Counted from the stretch's first letter, positions 1 through 8,625 are shown. The stretch: 30,691 bases of DNA from an uncultured Ligilactobacillus sp. (GCA_934215475.1 CAKPZY010000021.1:1-30691), one strand, 5' to 3'. Made by a program: numbers and translations. Notes: generated from the sequence alone by a model not told the origin.

Positions 1-149
1 CATTTTTTTGCTTAAAACTTTAAATTCACTCATACTCAATCTTATTAAATATATCATATGGTGTTGTTCTTTTTACCATGTATCTCACTGATAAATCCTT
101 CAAATAAGCATGAATTATAAAAACGGTATATAATTGCCTTTATGGAAAT

Positions 150-178
150 TTGCACAATAAATTTAGCTTTAATATTGA
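150..178 (+). promoter_or_regulatory. Candidate sigma-A promoter for the acyltransferase gene
   Basis: TTGCAC (150-155) and TATTGA (173-178) are separated by 17 bases, close to the housekeeping consensus. The start codon follows about 65 bases downstream. Bases 1-149 upstream are AT-rich and show no gene that I can support. Confidence 0.45.
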
Positions 179-243
179 TGAGCTAAAGAAAAGTTCCATT
201 ATAGGAAAAACACAGCCACAATAAAAATTTATGGAGGGATTTT

Positions 244-1350
244 ATGGCAGAAAAAGTAAATAATCCTAAGAAAGTCAGAAAATCTAATTTTGAACTTTTG
301 CGAATCGTAGCAATGCTGATGATCGTTTTTCATCACATTGACCTAATAATACCCAATTGGCCTGTTAACATGGAGTTCCCCAAAATATTTGCCGCCTATT
401 CTTTGTCATCTTTCGGTAAAGCCGGCGTAGACATTTTTGCTCTAATAACGGGATATTTTATGTACAACAAAAAAATTAAACCAAAAAGATTTTTTCGCGT
501 GTGGTTTGACGTTGATTTTTATGGCTGGCTAACCTTGGCCATTGTTCTTATATTGGGCGTAAGCATCTCTCTCAAAAGTTTAATAACCTTGGTGTTTCCA
601 GTGATTTTTAGTCTAAGGTGGTACGCAACCGCATATCTGGTCTTATACATATTGCTCCCATATATAAATTTGGTCATTGCGAAAATCAATTTCAAACGAT
701 TCACTAGTTTATTATTAACTTTCACTGTTGTTTTATCTATTTTGCCCACAGTAAAACAAACAGTTGCGTATTCAGATGTAATGTGGATCCTGTTTGGGTA
801 TCTCATTGGCTCCTTTATTGCCAAATTCAACCAGCAGATCTCTCATAAATTGAGAACGGTCAATGAAATCATGGTCGCAATAGGAAGCTTCGCCTTGATC
901 TTGCTCACCGTTTTTTGTGTCCATGTCGTGGCAGCAAAAACAGGACATCTACAGCACAACATGAACTACTTTTTTATACAAAATTCTTCGTTTCTGGTAC
1001 TGATTTTTTCCGTAGCTCTCTTTCTGGTTTTTGAAAAAATACAGTTTCAATCGATTTTTGTCAACAACATTAGCAAGCTCATGTTTGGAGTATATTTATC
1101 TCACGCACCAATACTAAAATTCTTTCTTCCTGAATACATTAGAAAAACAAACTTAATAAATAGCGGTGTAAATTTCTACATTTATCTGTTTATTGCTCCG
1201 ATAATTGTTTTCTTGTTTTTTACCCTAATTGAATATATTAGACTGAAATTATTCAGTAACTTACTGAATAAACTATCAGCCAAAGTTGCAGCTTCCTTTA
1301 CAAAGTTAGGGCGTTCTACTTTCCGAGCACTTTTTCCCACTGAAAACTAA
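244..1350 (+). CDS. Membrane acyltransferase, acyltransferase-3 (OafA-like) family
   Basis: This 368-residue polytopic membrane protein probably transfers acetyl or another acyl group to a sugar of the surface polysaccharide. The N-terminus carries the family signature: FELLR at 16-20, then a first membrane helix ending in the His-His pair at 30-31, which would supply the catalytic His. A further region, VDIFALITGYFMYNKK, matches the second conserved block, and about ten hydrophobic segments follow, as expected for the family. The start is supported by GGAGGG (233-238) six bases upstream of ATG. The gene stands alone between its own promoter and a strong bidirectional terminator, convergent with the rhamnose operon. 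Substrate and acyl group cannot be read from the sequence. A role in cell-wall or polysaccharide O-acetylation is inferred from context. Confidence 0.8.
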   Translation: MAEKVNNPKKVRKSNFELLRIVAMLMIVFHHIDLIIPNWPVNMEFPKIFAAYSLSSFGKAGVDIFALITGYFMYNKKIKPKRFFRVWFDVDFYGWLTLAIVLILGVSISLKSLITLVFPVIFSLRWYATAYLVLYILLPYINLVIAKINFKRFTSLLLTFTVVLSILPTVKQTVAYSDVMWILFGYLIGSFIAKFNQQISHKLRTVNEIMVAIGSFALILLTVFCVHVVAAKTGHLQHNMNYFFIQNSSFLVLIFSVALFLVFEKIQFQSIFVNNISKLMFGVYLSHAPILKFFLPEYIRKTNLINSGVNFYIYLFIAPIIVFLFFTLIEYIRLKLFSNLLNKLSAKVAASFTKLGRSTFRALFPTEN

Positions 1351-1403
1351 AAGTAGCGCTTTGCTTGATTTCCTGCACCACTAATGACATGAAAATGACA
1401 AAC

Positions 1404-1453
1404 AAAAAATCGTACTTTAAATTTCGAAAGAAACTTAAAGTACGATTTTTTTT
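1404..1453. terminator. Bidirectional Rho-independent terminator between acyltransferase gene and rfbD
   Basis: A perfect 17-bp inverted repeat, AAAAAATCGTACTTTAA (1404-1420) and its complement (1435-1451), encloses a 14-base loop. A run of A on the left and of T on the right lets it act on both strands. It sits exactly between two convergent genes. Confidence 0.9.
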
Positions 1454-1466
1454 AAACATACTTTAT

Positions 1467-2303
1467 CTATTCACCGATCTGCTGCGTAAATCCATGCAAG
1501 GCATCCTGCCAGCTTGGAAATTTAAAACCGGTTTCCTTTGCCAAATGCATTACAGAATATGAAGGACGAAAAGCCGCTTGCGGATACTCTGCAGACGTCA
1601 CGGGTGATACTTTCACGTCTTTATTTTTCAGAATCTCAGTGGCAAAATCATACCACGAACATTCTCCATCGCTGCAGCACTGGTAAACACCATAATCGAC
1701 ATGATTGTCCACTAAATAAGTAATGAATTCCGCCAGGGTCCTGGTCCACGTTGGCCGGCCGACTTGGTCATCGACCACGGTAAGCTTATCATGCGTTTTA
1801 GCCAAATTCAGCATTGTATACACGAAGTTATGTCCCCACTGACCATAAACCCAGGCCGTCCGGACAATGTAATACTTTGAACAATATTTTTGGACAGCCT
1901 CTTCGCCCAGTAATTTAGCGCGTCCGTATTCATTCTTAGGCCCCTTAGGATCATCAGGCATATATTCGGTCTTCTTCTCACCATTGAAAACATAGTCTGT
2001 GCTGATATAAACCAAAGTTGCATCATATTTACGGCAAGCCTTGGCAATGATCTCCGTCCCTGTCGCGTTGATCAAGTGATTGGCTTTTTTGCCTTCACCT
2101 TCTGCCTTATCAACCGCCGTGTAAGCCGCACAGTGATACACAATTTCAGGTTTATTTTTTGCAAAGTAAGCCTCGACCGCATCCGGCTTGGTAATATCCA
2201 GGGTAGCAACATCAGCTGCGTCGTAAGCGATGTTTCTTTCGTCAAACAAGTGCTGCATTTCGCTCCCCAGCTGTCCATTGCCACCAGTGATCAAAATTTT
2301 CAT
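1467..2303 (-). CDS. rfbD: dTDP-4-dehydrorhamnose reductase
   Basis: This enzyme is the last step of dTDP-L-rhamnose synthesis: it reduces dTDP-4-dehydro-L-rhamnose with NAD(P)H in the cytosol. The 278-residue protein is an extended short-chain dehydrogenase with a Rossmann motif GGNGQLG at 7-13, STDYVF at 101-106 and the catalytic pair in YGRAK (Tyr126, Lys130). A longer reading frame runs back to 2375. I place the start at the ATG at 2303 because MKILITGG is the conserved N-terminus of the family and AAGGAAG lies just upstream. It is the last gene of the rfbA-C-B-D operon, 73 bases after rfbB, and ends just before the bidirectional terminator. The identification is secure. Confidence 0.95.
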   Translation of the reverse strand: MKILITGGNGQLGSEMQHLFDERNIAYDAADVATLDITKPDAVEAYFAKNKPEIVYHCAAYTAVDKAEGEGKKANHLINATGTEIIAKACRKYDATLVYISTDYVFNGEKKTEYMPDDPKGPKNEYGRAKLLGEEAVQKYCSKYYIVRTAWVYGQWGHNFVYTMLNLAKTHDKLTVVDDQVGRPTWTRTLAEFITYLVDNHVDYGVYQCCSDGECSWYDFATEILKNKDVKVSPVTSAEYPQAAFRPSYSVMHLAKETGFKFPSWQDALHGFTQQIGE

Positions 2304-2376
2304 TGGGTTTCTTCCTTTCAAATTTAGACCGTATTCAGATAAAAAGGCCCCATCACAGAGCCCTTGCCATCTCAAA

Positions 2377-3363
2377 TCAATTTAAAGCTGCGCGTTCCTT
2401 TAACGGACGCCACCAATCTTCATTATTTAAATACCAGTCGACTGTTTTTTCTATCCCAGTATCAAAGGTATACTTAGGTTTCCAACCTAACTCAGTTTCA
2501 ATCTTCGTTGGGTCGATCGCATAACGCTTGTCATGACCCAAACGATCAGCAACGTATTGGATAGCATCTTCGCCTAAGCCGAGCTTTTTGACGATCAGGT
2601 GGACGATCTGATTGTTGGTCCGCTCATTGTGCCCGCCAACATTATAAACCTCTCCCTTTTTGCCCTTGTGCAATACGAGGTCGATTGCCTGGCAATGGTC
2701 ATACACATGGAGCCAGTCACGAATATTCTTTCCGTCACCATAAATCGGCAGCTTCTTACCATCCATTCCGTTCGTGGTCATCAACGGGATCAGTTTTTCT
2801 GGGAATTGATATGGACCGTAATTATTCGAACAACGAGTAATATTTACGTTCAAACCATAAGTTTCGTAGTAAGCACGCACCATCATGTCAGCTGAAGCTT
2901 TGGTGGCAGAATATGGCGAATTGGGAGAAAGAGGACTAGTTTCTGAAAAATATCCAGTAGAACCTAAAGTACCATAGACTTCGTCAGTAGAAACCTGCAA
3001 GTACTTGTTCACCTTTTTGGTCCTGGCTACATGCAGTAATGCCACTGTTCCTTGCACATTAGTTTCTACAAAAATTTCCGGGTGTAATATTGAACGATCC
3101 ACGTGGCTTTCAGCGGCAAAATTAACGATCGTATCGATCTGGAATTCATCGATCAAATGTGAAACCAATTCACGATTGGTAATATTGCCATGCACGAAAA
3201 CATGATGAGGGTTATCTTTAATGTCATCTAAGTTATGGATATTACCAGCATAAGTTAATAAGTCCAGGTTAACTATCTTGTAATCTGGATATTTTTCCAA
3301 CATATAATGGACAAAGTTGCTGCCGATAAAACCAGCACCGCCAGTCACTAATAAATTGTGCAT
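2377..3363 (-). CDS. rfbB: dTDP-glucose 4,6-dehydratase
   Basis: It converts dTDP-glucose to dTDP-4-dehydro-6-deoxyglucose, the second step of the rhamnose pathway. The 328 residues include the NAD-binding motif GGAGFIG at 8-14, the dehydratase signature STDE at 125-128 (Thr126, Asp127 and Glu128 are the residues expected to act in elimination) and YSATK with Tyr151 and Lys155. Length and motifs match RmlB. The start ATG directly abuts the rfbC stop (TAAATG), and its ribosome binding site GGGGAGG lies inside the end of rfbC, which suggests translational coupling. Nothing in it is broken or unusual. Confidence 0.96.
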   Translation of the reverse strand: MHNLLVTGGAGFIGSNFVHYMLEKYPDYKIVNLDLLTYAGNIHNLDDIKDNPHHVFVHGNITNRELVSHLIDEFQIDTIVNFAAESHVDRSILHPEIFVETNVQGTVALLHVARTKKVNKYLQVSTDEVYGTLGSTGYFSETSPLSPNSPYSATKASADMMVRAYYETYGLNVNITRCSNNYGPYQFPEKLIPLMTTNGMDGKKLPIYGDGKNIRDWLHVYDHCQAIDLVLHKGKKGEVYNVGGHNERTNNQIVHLIVKKLGLGEDAIQYVADRLGHDKRYAIDPTKIETELGWKPKYTFDTGIEKTVDWYLNNEDWWRPLKERAALN

Positions 3364-3936
3364 TTATTTATCCTCCCCATATACGAAGTTCAGGTCGGCA
3401 TCCTTTAACCGAGGGTGGTGCTTGTCTTTTTCTGATAAGATCATATGATCAACAGGCATTGGCCAATCGATTGCTAGGTCAGGGTCATCAAACGCGATCC
3501 CGCCGTCCGCTTCCGGTGCATAATAGCCTTCCACTTTATACATGAAATTAACGTTAGGTGTCAGTGTTACGAAGCCATGAGCAAAGCCCTTGGGTACTAG
3601 CAGTTGACGGTGATTATATTCACTTAGAATATAACCTTCCCACTGACCGTATGTAGGCGAGCCCTTACGGCAATCGACTAAAACATCATAGACAACACCA
3701 GTTGCCACCCGGATCAGTTTTGTTTGGGCATATGGAGCCTTTTGGAAGTGCATCCCCCGTAAAACACCTGGTTCCGTGGATAAGGAATGATTATCTTGAT
3801 TAAAGTCGAAATCGATTCCTGCTTTTTTGAACTTATCCCTTGTATATGTTTCCGTGAAGAAACCGCGGTGGTCGCCAAAAACGTCCGTTTCCACGATTTT
3901 AACATCTTGTAATTTAGTCTTGATTAGCTTGACCAT
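3364..3936 (-). CDS. rfbC: dTDP-4-dehydrorhamnose 3,5-epimerase
   Basis: It performs the double epimerisation at C3 and C5 that gives dTDP-4-dehydro-L-rhamnose. The cupin-type protein has the catalytic His63 in GMHFQ, Tyr133 in FMYK, the substrate-loop motif FGDHRGFFTE near the N-terminus and PKGFAHGF at 115-122. An upstream ATG at 3945 is in frame, but GGAGG ends only one base before it. Measured from the ATG at 3936 the same GGAGG has a normal 9-base spacing, so I choose 3936 (190 residues, MVKLIKTKLQ). A gap of 95 bases separates it from rfbA; I see no terminator there, and the gene is read as part of the same operon. Confidence 0.95.
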   Translation of the reverse strand: MVKLIKTKLQDVKIVETDVFGDHRGFFTETYTRDKFKKAGIDFDFNQDNHSLSTEPGVLRGMHFQKAPYAQTKLIRVATGVVYDVLVDCRKGSPTYGQWEGYILSEYNHRQLLVPKGFAHGFVTLTPNVNFMYKVEGYYAPEADGGIAFDDPDLAIDWPMPVDHMILSEKDKHHPRLKDADLNFVYGEDK

Positions 3937-4031
3937 AAATTTCATCCTCCATATTTACTCGTAAAAATTTTTCAAAAATCAATAATATTTATCGAAAGCT
4001 CTGCTGCGACCTTGATTATCGATTAAACAGG

Positions 4032-4913
4032 CTATTCTAAAGGAACATTTTCCTCAGATATCCGCAGCAAATATTGACCATAATCGTTTTTCTTTAATGG
4101 CTGAGCTAATTCGATCAATTTTTCTTTTGAGATCCAGCCCTGGCGAAAAGCAATTTCTTCCAGGCAAGAAACCTTCAAGTTTTCCCGTTTCTGGATAGTT
4201 GATATAAAACTGGCAGCTTCCAGCATCGAATCATGAGTACCTGTGTCTAGCCAAGCATAACCGCGTCCCATCAATTTAACGTCTAAGTTTCCACGCTTCA
4301 AATATTCTTTATTGATGTCGGTGATCTCCAACTCTCCCCGAGCAGAAGGCTGCAAGTTTTCTGCGATGTTAACCACATCATTGTCATAGAAATACAAGCC
4401 GGTCACAGCGTAATTGCTCTTTGGGTGAGCGGGTTTTTCTTCGATCGAGAGCGCATGCTTATGTTTATCAAACTCCACAACGCCAAATCGTTCAGGATCG
4501 TTGACGTGATAACCAAAGACAGTTGCACCTGTCTTTTTGGCTGCTGCCTCTTGCAATAACCGGGATAAGCCGCTGCCATAATAAATATTATCTCCCAATA
4601 CTAAACAAACTGAATCAGACCCGATAAAGTCTTTGCCTAAAATAAAAGCCTCGGCCAAACCATTAGGCTCTTTCTGAACTTTATATGATAAATTGATGCC
4701 AAAATCTGAACCGTCGCCTAATAACTCCTCGAAACGATCGGTATATTCGGGAGTCGAAATGATCAAAATATCACGGATCCCAGCCAACATCAAGCTAGAA
4801 AGCGGATAGTAGATCATCGGCTTGTCATAGACTGGTATCAACTGTTTTGAAATACCGCGGGTAATAGGATAAAGACGCGTGCCGCTGCCGCCGGCTAGTA
4901 TTATGCCTTTCAC
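4032..4913 (-). CDS. rfbA: Glucose-1-phosphate thymidylyltransferase
   Basis: It makes dTDP-glucose from dTTP and glucose-1-phosphate, the first and usually feedback-regulated step of dTDP-L-rhamnose synthesis. The 293-residue protein has the nucleotide-binding motif [11 protein letters not shown] near the N-terminus, [11 protein letters not shown] with the metal-binding Asp near residue 110, and [12 protein letters not shown], all diagnostic of RmlA. The start is GTG (4911-4913), with AAGGAG at 4923-4928 nine bases upstream. It is the first gene of the rfb operon and has a structured leader upstream (see 5058-5112). Length matches the short RmlA family. Confidence 0.96.
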   Translation of the reverse strand: MKGIILAGGSGTRLYPITRGISKQLIPVYDKPMIYYPLSSLMLAGIRDILIISTPEYTDRFEELLGDGSDFGINLSYKVQKEPNGLAEAFILGKDFIGSDSVCLVLGDNIYYGSGLSRLLQEAAAKKTGATVFGYHVNDPERFGVVEFDKHKHALSIEEKPAHPKSNYAVTGLYFYDNDVVNIAENLQPSARGELEITDINKEYLKRGNLDVKLMGRGYAWLDTGTHDSMLEAASFISTIQKRENLKVSCLEEIAFRQGWISKEKLIELAQPLKKNDYGQYLLRISEENVPLE

Positions 4914-5057
4914 TGTTAGTTACTCCTTTTCGAAAATTAACTATTTAAATGATTATCCATACACAGACTCTATTTTCTTATATTTGGCCGTAATAATCAA
5001 GCTAGCGAAGAATTACTTAAAAATTTGCTTTACTTTTTGAAAAAAATGAAAAACCTC

Positions 5058-5112
5058 TGGCAGAAATTCACTGCCAAGGACAACACAAATCCTAGCCTTC
5101 AACTTTCTGCCA
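5058..5112 (-). promoter_or_regulatory. Attenuator-like leader of the rfb operon
   Basis: Read on the minus strand, three segments compete. Segment A is TGGCAGAAA (5112-5104), B is TGGCAG (5076-5071) and C is TTTCTGCCA (5066-5058). A can pair with C over nine bases, while B can pair with C over six bases with a 7-base loop. The B-C hairpin is followed by GAGGTTTTTC and a second T run, as in an intrinsic terminator. Mutually exclusive pairing upstream of rfbA suggests transcription attenuation. This is inference; no known riboswitch class was recognised. Confidence 0.35.
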
Positions 5113-5182
5113 AAAGCCTTTTTACCCGTCACGAAATATCACTACTTAAGCCGATTTTTCAGAGCAGAAAGCCTTTTAACAA

Positions 5183-5211
5183 TTTACGCCCGTAAGATTT
5201 TAAGATATACT
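5183..5211 (+). promoter_or_regulatory. Candidate promoter of the DegV gene
   Basis: TTTACG (5183-5188) and TATACT (5206-5211) are spaced by 17 bases, upstream of the DegV-family gene in the divergent 359-base region between rfbA and that gene. No equally good promoter for rfbA was found on the opposite strand. Confidence 0.5.
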
Positions 5212-5272
5212 AAAAGGAGTAGTTTATACCCAAACTTCCTACAAGCGGAGGTTTATTCGAGGAGACTTTTAT

Positions 5273-6139
5273 ATGTCACAGTCAATAAAAATCGTTACCG
5301 ACTCTTCGGTCCTTTTGAGGCCAAATGAAATCAAAGATAATTCCATTACGATCGTACCCCTATCCGTTGAAGTCAATGGACAAAATTACGTGGATGGAAA
5401 AGACATTACACGCCAAGAATTAGTTGAAGCTTTGCGTAAGGGCAATATACCCAAAACTAGCCAACCAGCTCTAGGAGCTTTTGTCGAAGCATTTGACAAG
5501 TTAGGCCAAGACGGCAGCGAAGTTGTGGCTATTATTTTATCCGACGTACTTAGCGGTACCTATGGAGCTGCACAAAAGGCAGCAGAAATGACCGACACCA
5601 AAGTGACCGTCATCAATAGCAAATCAACTGACCGTGGCATGGCATTCCAGGTCCTGGCGGCTGCTGACGACGTTCGCGCAGGCAAAAGTGTCCAGGAAAT
5701 TCAGCAGCATTGCGCAGAAATATACTCACGCACATCAGTAGAGGTCCTAATAGATAACTTGGATTGTTTAGTCGCTGGCGGTAGGATCAGTAAAATGGCT
5801 GGCTTAATTACCAAACTGGCCAACATCAAGGTGGTTGTCGAACTGCATGACAAAGCTTTAGATGTTGTGTCCAGGGGCCGCAGTTCCAAGAGCCTGTTGC
5901 GATTCTGTAAGAAAATTGCCCAAACTCATAAAGAACAAAATAATAAGATCCAGGCACTTTCCCTTTCAAATGTCGCCGCAGACAAGTCCATGCTTGACAG
6001 CATCAAGAACATTTTGATCGGTGAGCATCCGCAGGCTTCGTTTATTGCTGAATTGACCAGTCCGATCATTATGACACACACAGGTCTCAAAGCCATCGGG
6101 GTCATTGCACTATCCGAAAAGCCAGTCCTTGATTTATAA
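5273..6139 (+). CDS. DegV (FakB-like) fatty-acid-binding protein
   Basis: DegV proteins bind a fatty acid and present it to the FakA kinase, so that exogenous fatty acids enter phospholipid synthesis as acyl-phosphate. The 288 residues show the family blocks in order: IVTDSSVLL near the N-terminus, PKTSQPALGAFVEAF, LSDVLSGTYGAAQ and LDCLVAGGRISK. The second-block Thr-Ser and the SGT motif correspond to ligand-contact residues in the family. The start is supported by GAGGAG at 5259-5264, eight bases upstream. It is transcribed alone, with its own promoter and terminator, and no fakA homologue is present here. It interrupts the polysaccharide genes and is probably unrelated to them. Family assignment is secure; the bound lipid is unknown. 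Confidence 0.92.
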   Translation: MSQSIKIVTDSSVLLRPNEIKDNSITIVPLSVEVNGQNYVDGKDITRQELVEALRKGNIPKTSQPALGAFVEAFDKLGQDGSEVVAIILSDVLSGTYGAAQKAAEMTDTKVTVINSKSTDRGMAFQVLAAADDVRAGKSVQEIQQHCAEIYSRTSVEVLIDNLDCLVAGGRISKMAGLITKLANIKVVVELHDKALDVVSRGRSSKSLLRFCKKIAQTHKEQNNKIQALSLSNVAADKSMLDSIKNILIGEHPQASFIAELTSPIIMTHTGLKAIGVIALSEKPVLDL

Positions 6140-6160
6140 AGTTGATTTATTAAGGTTCAC

Positions 6161-6184
6161 GCCATCACCTTGATGGCTTTTTTT
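6161..6184 (+). terminator. Rho-independent terminator of the DegV gene
   Basis: The stem GCCATCA/TGATGGC (6161-6167 and 6171-6177) has a 3-base loop and is followed by seven T. Confidence 0.9.
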
Positions 6185-6260
6185 GTGCCTAATTTTTGTT
6201 ACTGGGCCCGGAAAAATGAGCTATCTACATTTTAAGGTATGGTCGAAAAGCTTTTTAATT

Positions 6261-6278
6261 TGTCAGAGTTAGCTGACA
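6261..6278. promoter_or_regulatory. Possible operator upstream of the metal ATPase gene
   Basis: TGTCAG-N6-CTGACA is a perfect 6-bp inverted repeat in the 298-base region between the DegV gene and the ATPase gene. Its place upstream of a metal-transport gene makes a repressor site possible, but it does not match the CopY box (TACAnnTGTA), and no regulator gene is adjacent. I found no convincing -35/-10 pair in this region. Confidence 0.25.
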
Positions 6279-6437
6279 CATTTACTGATATATTAAGGCT
6301 TTGCGGACCTAATTGAAACTCTTTCTCATTTAGAATTTTTCTAGTTTACTTTTATCAAAGCCGGTGTTAGTATCAAATTAAAAAGATAAGGATGCCAGCA
6401 TGACCAATTATGGTTCGTGGACTTGGAGGTGAGAGGC

Positions 6438-8285
6438 ATGAAAATGACTCATATGCAAAAACTAGCAGCTATTTTTATTATTGCAATTATTGCCTTAATT
6501 TTTGAATTTGGCCTACATCACCCTTTCTGGGCTCAGGCCTTGATCACGCTGACTGGAGCATTTCTGGCAGTATCCATGTTTGTCGAGATGATCAAAACTT
6601 TGCTGTCCGGCAAATATGGGGTTGACCTGCTGGCGATCACAGCCATCATTGCAACGCTTGCTGTCGGCCAATATTGGGCCGCAATGATTATTTTATTAAT
6701 GTTGATCGGCGGGGACACCTTAGAAGATTATGCTTCCCACAAGGCCAACACAGAATTAAAGTCTTTGCTGGAAAACTCCCCTCAAGTTGCGCACCGGTTA
6801 GAAAAAGGAACAACGAAAGATATTAAGAGTGTAGATGTTACAGTGGGGGATAAGCTGCTCGTCAAACCCAAAGAACAAGTTCCTGCTGATGGCCATGTTT
6901 TGAAAGGTCACAGCTTATTGGATGAATCATCCTTGACTGGAGAATCAAGGCCCGTAGAAAAAAATTACGGAGATAATGTTTATTCCGGCTCAATAAACGG
7001 GGATTCCGCATTAGTTATCCAAGCAGATAAGGAGAGCAAAGATAGTCAATATCAGCGTTTGATCGCACTTGTACGTGAATCCGAGGCCAAACCGGCTCAC
7101 TTTGTGCGCATGGCAGATAGATATGCCGTCCCTTTTACCTTAATTGCCTACCTGATAGCTGGTTTTGCCTGGTATCTAGCCCAGGATCCTGTCCGCTTCG
7201 CAGAAGTTCTGGTAGTGGCTTCCCCTTGCCCCTTGATCTTGGCTGCACCTGTTGCATTAGTTGGCGGTATGAGCCGCGCTTCTCGGGCGGGAATAATTGT
7301 AAAAACCGGAGATGTTTTAGAAAAATTGGCAAATGCACGCACTTTTGCTTTCGATAAAACTGGTACCATTACTTACGGGACTTTGAGCGTTGAAAAAGTC
7401 ACACCAATCGACGGGTGGGATCCAAACCAACTGCTCACGTATACAGCAAGCGTCGAAGAGAATTCAAGTCATATTCTAGCTCGGTCGCTGGTCAAATACG
7501 CCAAAAACAAAAAAATTAAGTTAGTCCCAGTAGGATCAGTCACCGAAGAAGCAGGAACCGGCATCCAGGGTGAGACCCAAGGAAAGCATGTCAAGATCGG
7601 CAAAAAAAATTTCGTGACTGATAAACCGCTCTCCATTAGCAAAAAACAAACTGCGGTCTTCATTAGTATCGATGGCAAATATTGCGGATACATCACTTTT
7701 TCCGATAAGATGCGGCAGGAAGCTCCACAAACCATGCAAAAATTAAAAGAGCATAATGCCAGGGTACTCATGTTGACAGGCGATCAGCCAGAAATTGCTG
7801 AAACAATCGCCAAAAAATCTGGGATAACAGAGATCCATGCTCAATTACTCCCAGACGAAAAAATCCGCTTGATCACCCAAACTCCTAAACATGGACGCCC
7901 AATCGTCATGATCGGCGACGGGGTAAACGACGCGCCGGCGTTAGCGGCCGCTGACGTTGGCATCGCGATGGGAGCACATGGTGCAACGGCAGCAAGTGAA
8001 ACTGCGTCCGCAGTCATTTTAAAAGATGATCTATCTCGGGTTGAAAAAAGTGTTGAGATCTCAGAAGATACGATGCGGGTGGCTCAGCAGTCTGTACTGA
8101 TCGGGATCGCCATTTGTACAGGACTAATGCTGATCGCAAGTGTTGGCGTTGTGCCAACTCTGGTCGGAGCCCTCCTCCAAGAGGTTGTTGATACGATTTC
8201 CATACTGTGGGCTTTAAGAGCCCGGCATGGCCGTAATTTAGTCTGCAAAATAGATAATGGTGCTAAGAATCTTGCGCATTCTTAA
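6438..8285 (+). CDS. Heavy-metal translocating P1B-type ATPase
   Basis: This membrane pump couples ATP hydrolysis to export or import of a metal ion. In the 615-residue protein the motifs are TGES (167-170, actuator), SPCPL (262-266, metal site in a central membrane helix), DKTGT (306-310, with phosphorylated Asp306) and GDGVND (493-498). The last membrane region has LLQEVVDTISILWALR, where many relatives carry metal ligands. There is no N-terminal HMA domain or CxxC motif. The usual SEHP/HP motif of P1B pumps is replaced by SSHILA. SPC rather than CPC argues against a standard copper or zinc/cadmium pump, but the metal cannot be assigned. A GTG at 6417 is in frame, but GGAGG at 6425-6429 places the start at the ATG at 6438. 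It is a single gene followed by a terminator and has no link to the polysaccharide genes. Confidence 0.9.
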   Translation: MKMTHMQKLAAIFIIAIIALIFEFGLHHPFWAQALITLTGAFLAVSMFVEMIKTLLSGKYGVDLLAITAIIATLAVGQYWAAMIILLMLIGGDTLEDYASHKANTELKSLLENSPQVAHRLEKGTTKDIKSVDVTVGDKLLVKPKEQVPADGHVLKGHSLLDESSLTGESRPVEKNYGDNVYSGSINGDSALVIQADKESKDSQYQRLIALVRESEAKPAHFVRMADRYAVPFTLIAYLIAGFAWYLAQDPVRFAEVLVVASPCPLILAAPVALVGGMSRASRAGIIVKTGDVLEKLANARTFAFDKTGTITYGTLSVEKVTPIDGWDPNQLLTYTASVEENSSHILARSLVKYAKNKKIKLVPVGSVTEEAGTGIQGETQGKHVKIGKKNFVTDKPLSISKKQTAVFISIDGKYCGYITFSDKMRQEAPQTMQKLKEHNARVLMLTGDQPEIAETIAKKSGITEIHAQLLPDEKIRLITQTPKHGRPIVMIGDGVNDAPALAAADVGIAMGAHGATAASETASAVILKDDLSRVEKSVEISEDTMRVAQQSVLIGIAICTGLMLIASVGVVPTLVGALLQEVVDTISILWALRARHGRNLVCKIDNGAKNLAHS

Positions 8286-8541
8286 TAAAATTGTGACTAT
8301 TTGTTAACCAATTCTTTACTTGTTTACTCTATGATTAAAATCATAAAGCGAATTAACTTACTCCCCCTATGTGTAAGTATTTTGTGACTACTTGTCTCCA
8401 GACTGGTAGTTTGCATTATTCCTTTTAAGCCACTTCGTGAAAACGAGGCGGCTTTTTTATGAGCACACCCTTGAAAGGGCTGTTGCTCCAATTATCACAA
8501 TAAATTAAACTAAAAATTTTTTAGTCTGATAACTGCAGAAA
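8286..8541. other. Non-coding region between ATPase gene and polysaccharide promoter
   Basis: Apart from the terminator, this stretch holds an imperfect 14-base direct repeat TTGTGACTAYTTGT (8291-8304 and 8382-8395), a palindrome TATGATT-AA-AATCATA (8330-8345), a GC-rich hairpin at 8461-8488 without a T tract, and ACTAAAAA/TTTTTAGT around 8509-8525. I see no gene in it. Confidence 0.5.
8427..8458 (+). terminator. Rho-independent terminator downstream of the metal ATPase
   Basis: The stem runs from AAGCC (8427) to GGCTT (8454), with a second helix CTTCGT/ACGAGG inside and a short loop. It is followed by a T run to 8458. It lies about 140 bases after the ATPase stop. Confidence 0.8.
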
Positions 8542-8570
8542 TTGCAAAAGCAGAACTTTACATATATAAT
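8542..8570 (+). promoter_or_regulatory. Strong sigma-A promoter of the DUF4422/priming transferase operon
   Basis: TTGCAA (8542-8547), a 17-base spacer and a perfect TATAAT (8565-8570) form the best promoter in the window. Transcription should begin near 8577, giving a leader of about 70 bases. Confidence 0.75.
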
Positions 8571-8596
8571 GTTGTAGGAATAGTTTTCAAAAAACT

Positions 8597-8625
8597 GCAA
8601 ACGGGCAAAATTTTTGTCCGTTTGC
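8597..8625 (+). promoter_or_regulatory. Leader hairpin upstream of the DUF4422 gene
   Basis: GCAAACGGGC (8597-8606) pairs with GTCCGTTTGC (8616-8625) over ten base pairs, one of them G-U, around the loop AAAATTTTT. No T tract follows, so it is not a terminator as it stands. It lies between the promoter and the ribosome binding site and may influence mRNA stability or translation. Confidence 0.55.

Noticed and set aside
5058..5112. Reading the repeats upstream of rfbA as a plus-strand terminator
   Set aside because: No plus-strand gene lies upstream of it, since rfbA is on the minus strand. The T runs also fit the minus-strand direction better.
8330..8345. Palindrome TATGATT-AA-AATCATA as an operator
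   Set aside because: It lies downstream of the ATPase and far from the next promoter. AT-rich palindromes of this size are expected by chance.
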